A DNA stretch of 18,264 nucleotides from JBBRZF01 sp038236965 (GTDB lineage: Bacteria > Acidobacteriota > Terriglobia > Terriglobales > Acidobacteriaceae), in the NCBI GenBank assembly GCA_038236965.1, contig JBBRZF010000057.1, forward strand, positions 1 to 18,264. Direction: 5' to 3'. Positions within the stretch are counted from its first letter, which is position 1; every line of letters begins with the position of its first letter. Position numbers and translations under genes: made by a program. Positions 6,459 to 13,554 of this stretch are shown piece by piece. The notes below the pieces were generated by a model. It had not been told where the DNA came from. It saw only the letters and a program-made list of their open reading frames with translations, and did not search any database.

Positions 6459-6502
6459 TGTAAAGCAACCTTGACACAACGTAATGTAAAGCATACTTGA
6501 CA
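6459..6502 (-). promoter_or_regulatory. Two tandem palindromic operators before the membrane/XRE operon
   Basis: Two copies of an 18 bp imperfect palindrome, TGTAAAGCAACCTTGACA (6459-6476) and TGTAAAGCATACTTGACA (6485-6502), identical at 16 of 18 positions and spaced 26 bp. The half-sites are TGTAAAG and, inverted, CTTGACA (one mismatch from CTTTACA). The position between the promoter and the ATG of the membrane protein, upstream of a repressor gene, points to autoregulation by the XRE protein. Confidence 0.55.
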
Positions 6503-6512
6503 TCGAATGCAA
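6484..6512 (-). promoter_or_regulatory. Candidate promoter of the membrane/XRE operon
   Basis: On the minus strand TTGCAT (6512-6507), a 17 nt spacer and TTACAT (6489-6484) form a plausible but weak sigma-70-type promoter. One palindrome covers spacer and -10, and the other sits where transcription would start, which is a classical repression layout. Confidence 0.35.
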
Positions 6513-6554
6513 GAGGTATTTTGAGGGTCTGGGAAATTGGCCGGGATATTCGGC

Positions 6555-6941
6555 TCAGTGCTGGTGTATTGCCGGCACTCCGATGCGCGCAGCGGTATCG
6601 CCCTCGAAGTCGAACTCGATGACGACTGCCGGTTCGTCGCCGACTACCCGGCCGTCGTGTCCGGGCTCGATGACGAAGACTTGTGGCGCAACGAAATCGA
6701 GTGTACAGCCGTCGAGGAATTCCATGTGGATTCGTCCGCTGGCCAGAAATCCAACATGAACGTGCATGCAGGTTTCCGTGCCGACGTGGGGCTTGATATC
6801 GCGCGCCCAATGGAAGCCGACTGGGTAGATGGCCCGTCGCACGCGAGCATTCCCGGTGCGCACAGCGTCTATCTGCACTCCGCCAATTTCGATATGTGCG
6901 GCTCCGGGAATGGGTGCCGTCAGGGAATCGTGTGCGCTCAT
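6555..6941 (-). CDS. Small cupin-domain protein
   Basis: 128 aa. The cupin barrel is visible: HWARDIKPHVGTETCMHVHV, GFLASGRIHMEFLDGCTLDF, then FVIEPGHDGRVVGDEPAVVI. Motif 1 (GTETCMHVHVGFLASGRI) has an H-x-H but no obvious motif Glu; GHD in the second part could give a further His/Asp ligand. Similar single-domain cupins with 'W..DIKP..GT..C...H.GY..SG' occur widely beside signalling or stress genes without a proven reaction. ATG 6941 is preferred over an in-frame TTG at 6959, because AAGGAG lies 6 nt upstream of it. It is upstream of and in the same direction as the membrane/XRE pair, but the operators between them suggest separate control. Confidence 0.8.
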   Translation of the reverse strand: MSAHDSLTAPIPGAAHIEIGGVQIDAVRTGNARVRRAIYPVGFHWARDIKPHVGTETCMHVHVGFLASGRIHMEFLDGCTLDFVAPQVFVIEPGHDGRVVGDEPAVVIEFDFEGDTAARIGVPAIHQH

Positions 6942-7046
6942 GTGCAACTCCTTCGACAATCAGAATTCCAACGCCCAAAGGATACAGGAATCTGTCGATC
7001 CTGTGATGCCGGGCTCCGACTGGGGGGAACAACTTCACTCTGACCT

Positions 7047-7055
7047 TGGTAGAAT
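7047..7055 (+). promoter_or_regulatory. Extended -10 promoter element before mnmG
   Basis: TGG followed by TAGAAT makes an extended -10 (TGn-TAGAAT), 39 nt before the mnmG ATG. No convincing -35 is present at 17 nt, which is tolerated with an extended -10. Confidence 0.35.
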
Positions 7056-7094
7056 AGACGTTCGGCGTGCGTGGGGCGCGCTACTCGGTAAATT

Positions 7095-9083
7095 ATGCAG
7101 TTCACGGAACATTACGACGTAGTTGTCGTCGGCGCGGGACATGCCGGGTGCGAGGCCTCCATGGCTGCGGCCCGCATGGGACTGCGCACCTCACTGTTCA
7201 CGTTGAACGCCGACCTCATCGCGCAAATGTCCTGTAATCCGGCCATTGGCGGAATCGCCAAGGGACACCTCGTCCGCGAGATAGACGCTCTGGGCGGCAT
7301 CATGGGCGAAGTCACGGATGCTGTAGGAATCCAGTTTCGATTGCTGAATACCTCGCGCGGACCCGCCGTCTGGTCGCCGCGCGCGCAATGCGACAAGCAG
7401 CAGTACCGCGTCAAGATGCGCGAGATGCTGGAGTCGCAGCCGAACCTGCTCATCCAGCAAGCCGAAGTTGCCGACCTCATCATTGAAGAAACTGGAAGCA
7501 GGGAAGAAGACGCTAGCGGGGGGGCGGAAGACGAGTCGTCGCAGCGAAGGTGTCTCGGCATTCGTTTGCGCGATGGACGTACGGTGGGCGCACAGGCCGT
7601 TATTATCACGACCGGAACATTTCTGAACGGATTGATTCATTGCGGAGAGCAGACTACGCCCGCGGGACGCAGTGGCGAACCGCCGTCGCAGTTGCTGGGC
7701 GAATCGCTCAAGGCCCTGGGACTGCGTGGATGCCGACTGAAGACCGGAACGCCTCCGCGTCTGGATGGACGCACCATCGACTGGTCGCGATTCGAAGCAC
7801 AGCCCGGTGATGCCGATCCCACGCCTTTCAGTTTCCGCACTAGGCGCATCATGCAGAAGCAGGTGCCCTGCTACATCGTCTTCACCACCGAGGAAACGCG
7901 CCGCATCATTGCGGAAAACGTGCATCGCTCACCGATGTACAGCGGCCAGATAAAGTCCATCGGCCCGCGCTACTGTCCGTCGATCGAAGACAAGATCGTG
8001 AAGTTTCCCGACAAGCTTGTACACCAGATTTTCCTCGAACCCGAGGGCCTCAACACGCACGAGATCTATGTCAACGGGATGAGCACGTCGCTTCCCGTGG
8101 ATGTGCAGCTGGGGATGATCGCTTCCATTCCCGGCCTGGAGAAGGCGGAGATGCTGCGCCCCGGCTACGCCATCGAGTACGACTCCATCGACCCGACGGA
8201 GCTAGAGCGCACGCTGGAGACGAAGAAGATCGACGACCTCTTCCTTGCCGGACAGATCAACGGAACCAGCGGTTACGAAGAGGCAGGTTGCCAGGGTCTG
8301 ATGGCCGGCATCAATGCGGCGCTGAAGATCAAGGGCGAGCCGCCGCTCATCCTTGACCGGACGGAAGCCTACACGGGCATCCTTATTGACGACCTGGTTT
8401 CGAAGGGCACCAACGAGCCTTACCGGATGTTTACATCGCGCGCCGAGTTCCGTTTGCATCTGCGCATAGACAATGCCGACCGCAGGCTTACGCCGCACGG
8501 ACGCCGCGTTGGACTCATCTCGGATGGTGCATGGCGCGACCATCTCGCCAAGCAGGAACGCATGCAGACGCTGCACACGCTGCTGGAAAAGACGCGCGTC
8601 TCGGGCGAGCTGCCAGCGCCGTTGCATGAGAAGGTCGGCGTTGTTACGGGCTCGACCTACGCGCAGTTGCTCAAGCGTCCGGAGATGGAGATCACGGAAC
8701 TGTTGCCGCTGATTCAGCCGCTGCTGCCGGAGTTCTTCACGCAAGACGGTTTTGAAATTGCGGACGCGCATCTCTCTTCCGCCGTGCGCAACGAACTGAA
8801 GTCGGTGGAAACGGAGATCAAGTTCGCCGGATATCTTGCGCAGCAGGAGAAGGCGATCGAGCGCCTGAAGCGTTCGGAAGAGCGGCACATTCCCGATTGG
8901 TTCGATTACAAGGCGGTCGGCGGTCTCTCGCGCGAGATGAACGAGAAATTGCAGCGCGTGCGCCCGCGCACTATCGGCCAGGCCAGCAGGATTCCCGGCG
9001 TCACACCGGCGGCCTGCTCGCTCATCAATATCTATCTGGAGATACAGGGACGTCGGCGCGGTTCCGCACAGCCCACGGTCTAA
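7095..9083 (+). CDS. mnmG: tRNA uridine 5-carboxymethylaminomethyl modification enzyme MnmG (GidA)
   Basis: 662 aa; family members are usually about 620-640. MnmG is an FAD enzyme that with MnmE adds the (carboxymethyl)aminomethyl group at C5 of wobble U34 in certain tRNAs, in the cytoplasm. Visible features: N-terminal Rossmann motif VVVVGAGHAGCEASMAAARM (FAD binding, Gly13-Gly18), QMSCNPAIGGIAKGHLVREI, signature 1 GPRYCPSIEDKIVKFPDK near 290, signature 2 LAGQINGTSGYEEAGCQGL near 386 (Gly-Cys where Ala-Ala is common), SRAEFRLHLRIDNADRRLTP, and a C-terminal helical domain ending RIPGVTPAACSLINIYLEIQ. An acidic low-complexity insertion of about 20 residues (EETGSREEDASGGAEDESSQ, about 132-151) accounts for part of the extra length and is encoded next to a run of seven G. 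ATG 7095 is the only sensible start. Confidence 0.97.
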   Translation: MQFTEHYDVVVVGAGHAGCEASMAAARMGLRTSLFTLNADLIAQMSCNPAIGGIAKGHLVREIDALGGIMGEVTDAVGIQFRLLNTSRGPAVWSPRAQCDKQQYRVKMREMLESQPNLLIQQAEVADLIIEETGSREEDASGGAEDESSQRRCLGIRLRDGRTVGAQAVIITTGTFLNGLIHCGEQTTPAGRSGEPPSQLLGESLKALGLRGCRLKTGTPPRLDGRTIDWSRFEAQPGDADPTPFSFRTRRIMQKQVPCYIVFTTEETRRIIAENVHRSPMYSGQIKSIGPRYCPSIEDKIVKFPDKLVHQIFLEPEGLNTHEIYVNGMSTSLPVDVQLGMIASIPGLEKAEMLRPGYAIEYDSIDPTELERTLETKKIDDLFLAGQINGTSGYEEAGCQGLMAGINAALKIKGEPPLILDRTEAYTGILIDDLVSKGTNEPYRMFTSRAEFRLHLRIDNADRRLTPHGRRVGLISDGAWRDHLAKQERMQTLHTLLEKTRVSGELPAPLHEKVGVVTGSTYAQLLKRPEMEITELLPLIQPLLPEFFTQDGFEIADAHLSSAVRNELKSVETEIKFAGYLAQQEKAIERLKRSEERHIPDWFDYKAVGGLSREMNEKLQRVRPRTIGQASRIPGVTPAACSLINIYLEIQGRRRGSAQPTV

Positions 9084-9139
9084 GGTATGTCTCACGGGTA
9101 CGCCGTGCCTGCCGTGGGAGAAAGCTGCCATTCGGTTCG

Positions 9140-9157
9140 GACTTTGTGACCAAAGTC
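9140..9157. promoter_or_regulatory. Perfect inverted repeat before the NapH-like gene
   Basis: GACTTTG-TGAC-CAAAGTC is a perfect 7 bp inverted repeat with a 4 nt centre, 47 nt upstream of the start codon. It could bind a dimeric regulator or form a small RNA hairpin; no factor is identified. A weaker stem CACGG / CCGTG (9093-9107) sits just after mnmG. Confidence 0.25.
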
Positions 9158-9204
9158 ATAGGCCAGTGTGTTGAGCTTCGGTAGCCTGTAGGTGGGATTT
9201 TCTT

Positions 9205-10299
9205 ATGGCAACCCAAGCAAGCATTCCTACCGTACCCGCAGAATCCGCAGAGAAGCCGGCCAAGAAGAAGCTTGTCCGTCGCAGCGAACGCGATATATCG
9301 CAGCAACTCCGCCTCGGCTTTCAACTCGCGTTCCTCGCCCTCAACGCATTTATAGGTACACGGTTCTATCTCTGGGTGCGCCACTACGAGACGCTCGGAG
9401 CGACGCGCCTGGTCGAGCGGCCTGCCGGCGTGGAAGGGTGGCTGCCGATCGCCGCCTTGATGAACCTGAAATTCCTGCTCCTTACCGGTAGCGTTTCGCC
9501 GATTCATCCGGCGGGTATGTTTCTGCTCATCAGCTTCCTTGGCATGACGCTGCTCTTCCGCAAAGCGTTTTGCGGATGGCTGTGTCCGGTGGGAACGATT
9601 TCGGAATATCTCTGGAAGTTCGGGCGCAGAACTTTCGGCCGCAATTTCTCGCTGCCGCGCTGGGCCGATATTCCTCTGCGCGCGCTCAAATATGTGCTGC
9701 TCGGTTTCTTCGTTTTCATCATCGGTTCGATGGGCGCGGATGCGCTGGCATCGTTCCTTGCCAGTCCGTATGGCGTCATCGCCGACGTGAAGATGCTGAA
9801 CTTCTTCCGCTACATGGGCACGACCGCCGCTATAACTGTGGGCGTGCTGGTGGTCCTGTCGTTTTTTGTGCAGAACTTCTGGTGTCGATACCTGTGTCCT
9901 TATGGCGCGTTGATGGGATTGGTCTCGGTCTTCAGCCCCGTGCGGATTCAGAGGGAGACTGAACCTTGCATCGATTGCGCGAAATGCGCCAAGGCCTGTC
10001 CAGCGAATCTGCCGGTAGACAAACTGGTGCAGATACGCTCGGCCGAGTGCATCGGATGCCTGGAGTGTGTGGCCGTCTGTCCCGCTGAAGGCGCGCTGCA
10101 CGCCTCGATCGGAATCCCGCTGCTGCTGCCGCGTCCCTCGCGAAAGCTTTCGCCAGTGGCCATCGCTGCCGGAATCGCAATCCTGTTCTTCGGGCTGGTG
10201 GGCTTCGCCAAGGTGACCGGACACTGGAAGACGAATCTGCCTGACTCTGTTTATCAGGAGCTGGTTCCAACGGCGAACGAAGCCGAACATCCGATGTGA
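9205..10299 (+). CDS. NapH-like membrane polyferredoxin (4Fe-4S binding)
   Basis: 364 aa. A polar, Lys-rich N-terminus (to about residue 35) is followed by several transmembrane helices. Two CxxxCP motifs sit at membrane ends: FCGWLCPVGTISEYLWKF (Cys123, Cys127) and WCRYLCPYGALMGL (Cys227, Cys231). Then two ferredoxin-type clusters: CIDCAKCAKACPANLP (Cys255, 258, 261, 265) and CIGCLECVAVCPAEGA (Cys282, 285, 288, 292). A last hydrophobic helix (about 311-333) precedes a short tail. This is the NapH/MauN/CcoG-type arrangement: membrane electron transfer from quinol or to a partner redox protein. No napA/G, nos or cco gene is nearby, so the partner is unknown. A GGTGGG sequence about 10 nt before ATG 9205 is a weak ribosome site. 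Confidence 0.9.
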   Translation: MATQASIPTVPAESAEKPAKKKLVRRSERDISQQLRLGFQLAFLALNAFIGTRFYLWVRHYETLGATRLVERPAGVEGWLPIAALMNLKFLLLTGSVSPIHPAGMFLLISFLGMTLLFRKAFCGWLCPVGTISEYLWKFGRRTFGRNFSLPRWADIPLRALKYVLLGFFVFIIGSMGADALASFLASPYGVIADVKMLNFFRYMGTTAAITVGVLVVLSFFVQNFWCRYLCPYGALMGLVSVFSPVRIQRETEPCIDCAKCAKACPANLPVDKLVQIRSAECIGCLECVAVCPAEGALHASIGIPLLLPRPSRKLSPVAIAAGIAILFFGLVGFAKVTGHWKTNLPDSVYQELVPTANEAEHPM

Positions 10300-10335
10300 G
10301 AAAAGCTTTCGGGTGTCAGCTACGACAAAAGGTCA

Positions 10336-10419
10336 GCCGTCGGCTGTCAGCTAAAACAAAAAGGCATGGGGGATTCCTCCCCATGCCTTTGATGTTGCTT
10401 TTCACTGACAGCTGATGGC
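10336..10419. repeat. Long imperfect inverted repeat around the terminator
   Basis: GCCGTCGGCTGTCAG (10336-10350) pairs with CTGACAGCTGATGGC (10405-10419): 13 of 15 positions are Watson-Crick and the other two become G.U in RNA. The arms flank the 10360-10390 hairpin, so the transcript can form one long two-part stem. Related words (GTCAGC, GATAGCTGAC) recur beside the arms. Confidence 0.5.
10360..10398. terminator. Bidirectional Rho-independent terminator
   Basis: Perfect 12 bp stem AAAGGCATGGGG / CCCCATGCCTTT with loop GATTCCT. On the minus strand it is followed by TTGTTTT, giving a good terminator for the unknown gene at 10440-11099. On the plus strand the tail is weaker (GATGTTGCTTTT), serving the NapH-like gene. 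Confidence 0.75.
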
Positions 10420-10441
10420 CGATAGCTGACGGCTTTTTTTT
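10418..10441 (+). terminator. Second plus-strand terminator
   Basis: Short GCCG / CGGC stem with an 8 nt loop, followed by eight T residues on the plus strand. The stop codon of the convergent gene lies inside the T run. Confidence 0.4.
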
Positions 10442-11099
10442 ATTTTTTCACTGCATGCTCGTAGGCGTGTTTCTGCTGCAATTCCAGGAAGGCCGCTTCT
10501 TTATGCTGTTCGATCTCGGCGCCCATGGCGATTAGTTTTTCGGTCGCCGAGGCGTGTTCTCCATCGAGCGTGATGAAGCCTTGTGCCGCCAATCCCCTTG
10601 CGATCTCGGCGAGTTTCTCCAAGGTCGCGCCGGTGTAGATAGCTTCGGTCGGCTCGACTATTCTCACGCGTCCGGCACCCAGTTTGTGTCCCGCCCAATA
10701 AACGCGGTTGCGCAGCATGGTTGCGATCTCTTCATCCGGCGAGGTGGAGAATTGCCATTGCTTGGTGCGGAAGTTCATGAAGCGCGTGGAGAGCGGGATA
10801 GGCTGTCGCTTGCCTGACTTTAAAAACTCAAGCTGCTTGCGGTCTACTTCCTTGCGCAAGGCGTTCACAACGACGGCTTCCGTGTCGCTGGCATCGAGCG
10901 AGGGCAGATGTTCGCGTACAACCTGCGAGACGTGGACGGAGACTTCCACCTTCATTCCGCTGTCGTCTGCCATGAGCATCTGCCCATGCAGCACCTCGAA
11001 ATCTGCGCCGGAAACAGAGTGGTGAAAGGGATAGTTCAGCTCGATGGTGAGCGGTAGCCCGTGAATCGTGACGTAAGTAGATGTTCTTATCTCGCTCAT
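10440..11099 (-). CDS. Hypothetical protein, 219 aa
   Basis: Not recognised. It begins MSEIRTSTYVTIHGLPLTIE and looks like a soluble alpha/beta protein: a beta-rich N-terminal part (to about 60) with HGQMLMADDSGMKVEVSVHV, a helical middle with DTEAVVVNALRKEVDRKQLE, a conserved-looking basic patch RFMNFRTKQWQFSTSPDEEI, then WAGHKLGAGRVRIVEPTEAI and a Glu/Lys/Ala-rich C-terminal helix ending AYEHAVKK. No signal peptide or membrane helix. Its style is that of an Acidobacteria-restricted protein. ATG 11099 is preferred; GTG 11144 is an in-frame alternative. It is divergent from rsmG with 96 nt between starts. Confidence 0.7.
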   Translation of the reverse strand: MSEIRTSTYVTIHGLPLTIELNYPFHHSVSGADFEVLHGQMLMADDSGMKVEVSVHVSQVVREHLPSLDASDTEAVVVNALRKEVDRKQLEFLKSGKRQPIPLSTRFMNFRTKQWQFSTSPDEEIATMLRNRVYWAGHKLGAGRVRIVEPTEAIYTGATLEKLAEIARGLAAQGFITLDGEHASATEKLIAMGAEIEQHKEAAFLELQQKHAYEHAVKK

Positions 11100-11195
11100 T
11101 TGGATTGTTCCGGACTCGTTCGGAGAAGGTTTGGCCTGCCCCACGCAGTGCCTGCATCGATTCTAAATTTGCAAATTGCAAATTACCAATTTCAA

Positions 11196-11819
11196 ATGAA
11201 GTACGTGGACACCGAACGCATTGCCGAGCTACTGGAACCCTACGCCGGAGACTACGCTCCCAGCATGCTTCAGTTGGCTGATATAGCCACCTACATCGAG
11301 ACGCTGCTGAAATGGAATGCCCGTACCAATCTCACCGGAATCCGCACGGCGGAAGAGATGGTAACGCGACACTTTGGCGAAAGCTGGTTTGCCGCGCATC
11401 AGTTGCTGGCCCACAACTCCACCGAGTCGGTTGCCGACATCGGCTCTGGGGCGGGGTTTCCGGGCATGGTGCTCAAGTTGTTCGCGCCAGCAATACACCT
11501 CACGCTCATCGAATCGCACGGCAAGAAAGCTACCTTCCTGAAGGAGCTTTCACGGACGCTCGAATTCACCGGAGTAGAGGTTGCGAATCAGCGGGCCGAA
11601 CAATTAGATCTGCAGGCTGACCTGGTGACGCTTCGCGCTGTAGAAAAATTCGAAGGCATTCTGCCGATCGCCGCCCGCCTCGTCGCCCCCGGCGGAAGAC
11701 TCGCACTGCTCATCGGGGAAGCTCAATTCGAAGTTGCGCAAAAAAAGTTGCCGGGGGAATGGCGCGCGATCAATCTTCCCGAAGCCACAGCGCGCATCCT
11801 CGCGATACGCAGCAGCTAG
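11196..11819 (+). CDS. rsmG: 16S rRNA (guanine-N7)-methyltransferase RsmG (GidB)
   Basis: 207 aa, the exact usual size. It uses S-adenosylmethionine to methylate G527 (E. coli numbering) of 16S rRNA; loss in other bacteria gives low-level streptomycin resistance. Class I methyltransferase features: IETLLKWNARTNLTGIRTAE, SWFAAHQLL, the SAM loop VADIGSGAGFPGMVLKLFAP (from residue 79), LTLIESHGKKATFLKEL, the RAEQLD region and VTLRAVEKF. The start is ATG 11196. It lacks a Shine-Dalgarno; the leader is an A/T-rich stretch with a perfect 12 bp palindrome AATTTGCAAATT at 11166-11177. mnmG (gidA) and rsmG (gidB), adjacent in many genomes, are here separated by two genes. Confidence 0.95.
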   Translation: MKYVDTERIAELLEPYAGDYAPSMLQLADIATYIETLLKWNARTNLTGIRTAEEMVTRHFGESWFAAHQLLAHNSTESVADIGSGAGFPGMVLKLFAPAIHLTLIESHGKKATFLKELSRTLEFTGVEVANQRAEQLDLQADLVTLRAVEKFEGILPIAARLVAPGGRLALLIGEAQFEVAQKKLPGEWRAINLPEATARILAIRSS

Positions 11820-11841
11820 CTGTCAGCGGAAAGCTTTGCCC

Positions 11842-11862
11842 CTAGGGCCTTTCGGGCCTTAG
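11842..11862 (+). terminator. Hairpin after rsmG, weak terminator
   Basis: 8 bp stem CTAGGGCC / GGCCTTAG (one G.U pair) with loop TTTCG. No T tract follows, so termination is uncertain. Confidence 0.3.
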
Positions 11863-11940
11863 AGCAGCAGCAACTCACAGAGGTAAATCTCGCCAACCTG
11901 AGCACCTTGTTGCCACTCGTGGGTATTCATCATCTCTGGC

Positions 11941-12041
11941 GTTCTACATTCCTTTGTAAAGTACCTGCTTCTCAGGGCGAAATAAAAAACCAACGTTGGT
12001 CTAGCGATTGCACTTCTACTCTGCAGTTCTACATTGCTTTG
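11941..12041 (+). repeat. Direct repeats and a palindrome upstream of the secreted protein
   Basis: GTTCTACATTCCTTTG (11941-11956) recurs as GTTCTACATTGCTTTG (12026-12041), 15 of 16 identical, 85 bp apart. Between them lies the perfect 12 bp palindrome ACCAACGTTGGT (11989-12000) after an A-rich run. They occupy the upstream region of the gene starting at 12067, so regulatory sites are likely, with no known factor. The rest of the 11863-12066 gap shows nothing else. Confidence 0.4.
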
Positions 12042-12066
12042 CCATATAACGAGGCTCCCATTGAAG

Positions 12067-13014
12067 ATGTCGCTGTTCCCCTTGTCTCTCTGCCTTTTGG
12101 TTCTATTTACGCTCTGTTCTGCTGTTCCTGCCTACGCAACTTGCACGGGGCCGTCCTCGCCCGGCCTGCGCATCTGCTTCCCGTCGGAAGGTTCGACGGT
12201 GATGTATGCGCCCGCCATCGAACTCGCCGTGACCACCGCCGACAGCAATGCCTACGCGGTGAAGACGCTGGTTTACGACAACGGAAAGTTAATCGATCAG
12301 CTCGACTCTGCACCGGGGACGCTCATCGATGGCGCCATCCGGAATGGCGCGCACAAGGTCACCATCAAAGTATGGGATTCGAACGGCGCCGTTTACCAGG
12401 CGACGCGCTCCTTTTATGTGACCGGCTACGGGGTGAATTTTTGTGGGAGGCCCAGCACGGCGGGAGTGAATCTTTGCTGGCCGAAGTCGGATAGCTGGCA
12501 GCCAAACACCAGCGTCCCCATCTCGGCCGCGGCCCGTGGCGACAACTCCAAGATAAAGTCGCTCAATGTTTTCATCGATGGAAAATCCCTTATCGCCACC
12601 GGCGACAACTACATTCTGACCGGGGCAGGCATGACCGCCGGGCGTCACCGCGTAAGCGTGGTCGCTCACGACTTTGCCGGACACACCTACAAGACGACCC
12701 ACTACTTCAACACCTACTACAACTACGATTGCAATCCCAAGTCGGGCGCGTGCAGCCCCGGCATCGTACTGAACAACCTGGTGGATCAGGATGTGACTAC
12801 CTCGTTCCGTCTCAACGCGGATGTGGTCAACAATCCGCTGACGACGACCTCCATGAAGGTGTATCTCGATGGCGCTATGGTGGCGAGTTCCACCGGACCG
12901 GGCATCACCAGGCAGTTCAATCTGCAGTCCGGCACCACACACATCGTGTGGGTGAAGGCATGGGACACGTCGGGAAAGATGTACGCAACCTACCAGACCA
13001 TCTACGTTCATTGA
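12067..13014 (+). CDS. Secreted protein with tandem Ig-like repeats
   Basis: 315 aa. The N-terminus MSLFPLSLCLLVLFTLCSAV followed by PAYA-T is a signal peptide with a likely cut after AYA. The mature protein is three related beta-sandwich-like modules of about 90 residues (about 30-118, 122-217, 222-315). Each opens with C-x(n)-G and a short Pro/Gly segment (PGLRICFPSEGSTV; AGVNLCWPKSDSW; SGACSPGIVLNNLVD). Each then has V-x-x-x-x-V/NVFIDGK or VYLDG, a G-x-H-x-V turn (GAHKVTIKVWDSNG, GRHRVSVVAHDFAG, TTHIVWVKAWDTSG) and a closing Y strand. This is the Bacterial Ig-like pattern; cysteines near module starts may form disulfides. There is no membrane anchor. The binding target is unknown. ATG 12067 is chosen because the signal peptide begins there; an in-frame TTG at 12034 only adds a polar leader. 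Confidence 0.85.
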   Translation: MSLFPLSLCLLVLFTLCSAVPAYATCTGPSSPGLRICFPSEGSTVMYAPAIELAVTTADSNAYAVKTLVYDNGKLIDQLDSAPGTLIDGAIRNGAHKVTIKVWDSNGAVYQATRSFYVTGYGVNFCGRPSTAGVNLCWPKSDSWQPNTSVPISAAARGDNSKIKSLNVFIDGKSLIATGDNYILTGAGMTAGRHRVSVVAHDFAGHTYKTTHYFNTYYNYDCNPKSGACSPGIVLNNLVDQDVTTSFRLNADVVNNPLTTTSMKVYLDGAMVASSTGPGITRQFNLQSGTTHIVWVKAWDTSGKMYATYQTIYVH

Positions 13015-13034
13015 TTCCGAGTGCGAAGCTGACA

Positions 13035-13060
13035 AGGGCGCGAGCAATCGCGTCCTTTTT
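13035..13060 (+). terminator. Rho-independent terminator after the Ig-like protein gene
   Basis: 9 bp stem AGGGCGCGA / TCGCGTCCT (one G.U pair) with a GCAA tetraloop, running into TTTTT. It lies 20 nt after the stop codon. Confidence 0.8.
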
Positions 13061-13131
13061 CATCTACACTCAAAGAGTTGATACATTGGCGAGATGTTGC
13101 AGCCGTCGCCGGTTTGAGTGACTATAAAGCT

Positions 13132-13521
13132 ATGAGCATTGAAGTCGTTAAGCTGTCTGAGAAGTTTGGGAAATTTACCGATCGCTGGTCGCCGAAGATC
13201 GTGGCGGAGTTAAACGACAGCTATCTGAAGCTGGTCAAGATCGCGGGTCACTTTGAGTGGCACCACCACACCGAAGAGGATGAACTATTTCTCGTAGTGC
13301 GTGGAACTCTGCATCTGCGAATAAAAGAAAGCAGTAAGGAAAAGAATTTTGAGCGCAACCTGGTGGTTCATCCGGGAGAATTCGTAGTCATTCCGCGAAT
13401 GGTTGAGCATCTGCCATGGTCGGACGAAGAGTGCGAAGTGATTCTGATCGAGCCGAAGTCGACGCTGAACACGGGTTCGTCGCGGACGGCACGCACCTTG
13501 GAAACCCTGGAACGGATCTGA
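13132..13521 (+). CDS. Small cupin-domain protein (mannose-6-phosphate isomerase-like)
   Basis: 129 aa. Cupin motif 1 is complete: GHFEWHHHTEEDELFLVVRG with H-x-H, Glu and Gly in place; motif 2 is HPGEFVVIPRMVEHLPWSDE with its His. Metal ligands (three His and a Glu) are therefore all present, and it may be an enzyme or a small-molecule sensor. The C-terminal LIEPKSTLNTGSSRTART is common in this cupin subgroup. ATG 13132 is used; TTG 13078 would add a non-homologous stretch that overlaps the preceding leader. It is followed after 33 nt by a TSUP transporter on the same strand, so it may be first in a three-gene operon. Confidence 0.87.
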   Translation: MSIEVVKLSEKFGKFTDRWSPKIVAELNDSYLKLVKIAGHFEWHHHTEEDELFLVVRGTLHLRIKESSKEKNFERNLVVHPGEFVVIPRMVEHLPWSDEECEVILIEPKSTLNTGSSRTARTLETLERI

Positions 13522-13554
13522 TTTGCGCGCGACGATTAGAATCGTTGGCGACGC

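Noticed and set aside
9025..10290. Long open frame of 421 codons on the minus strand
   Set aside because: Antisense to mnmG end and the NapH-like gene, which have clear motifs; its translation is Arg/His/Gln-rich with no domain pattern.
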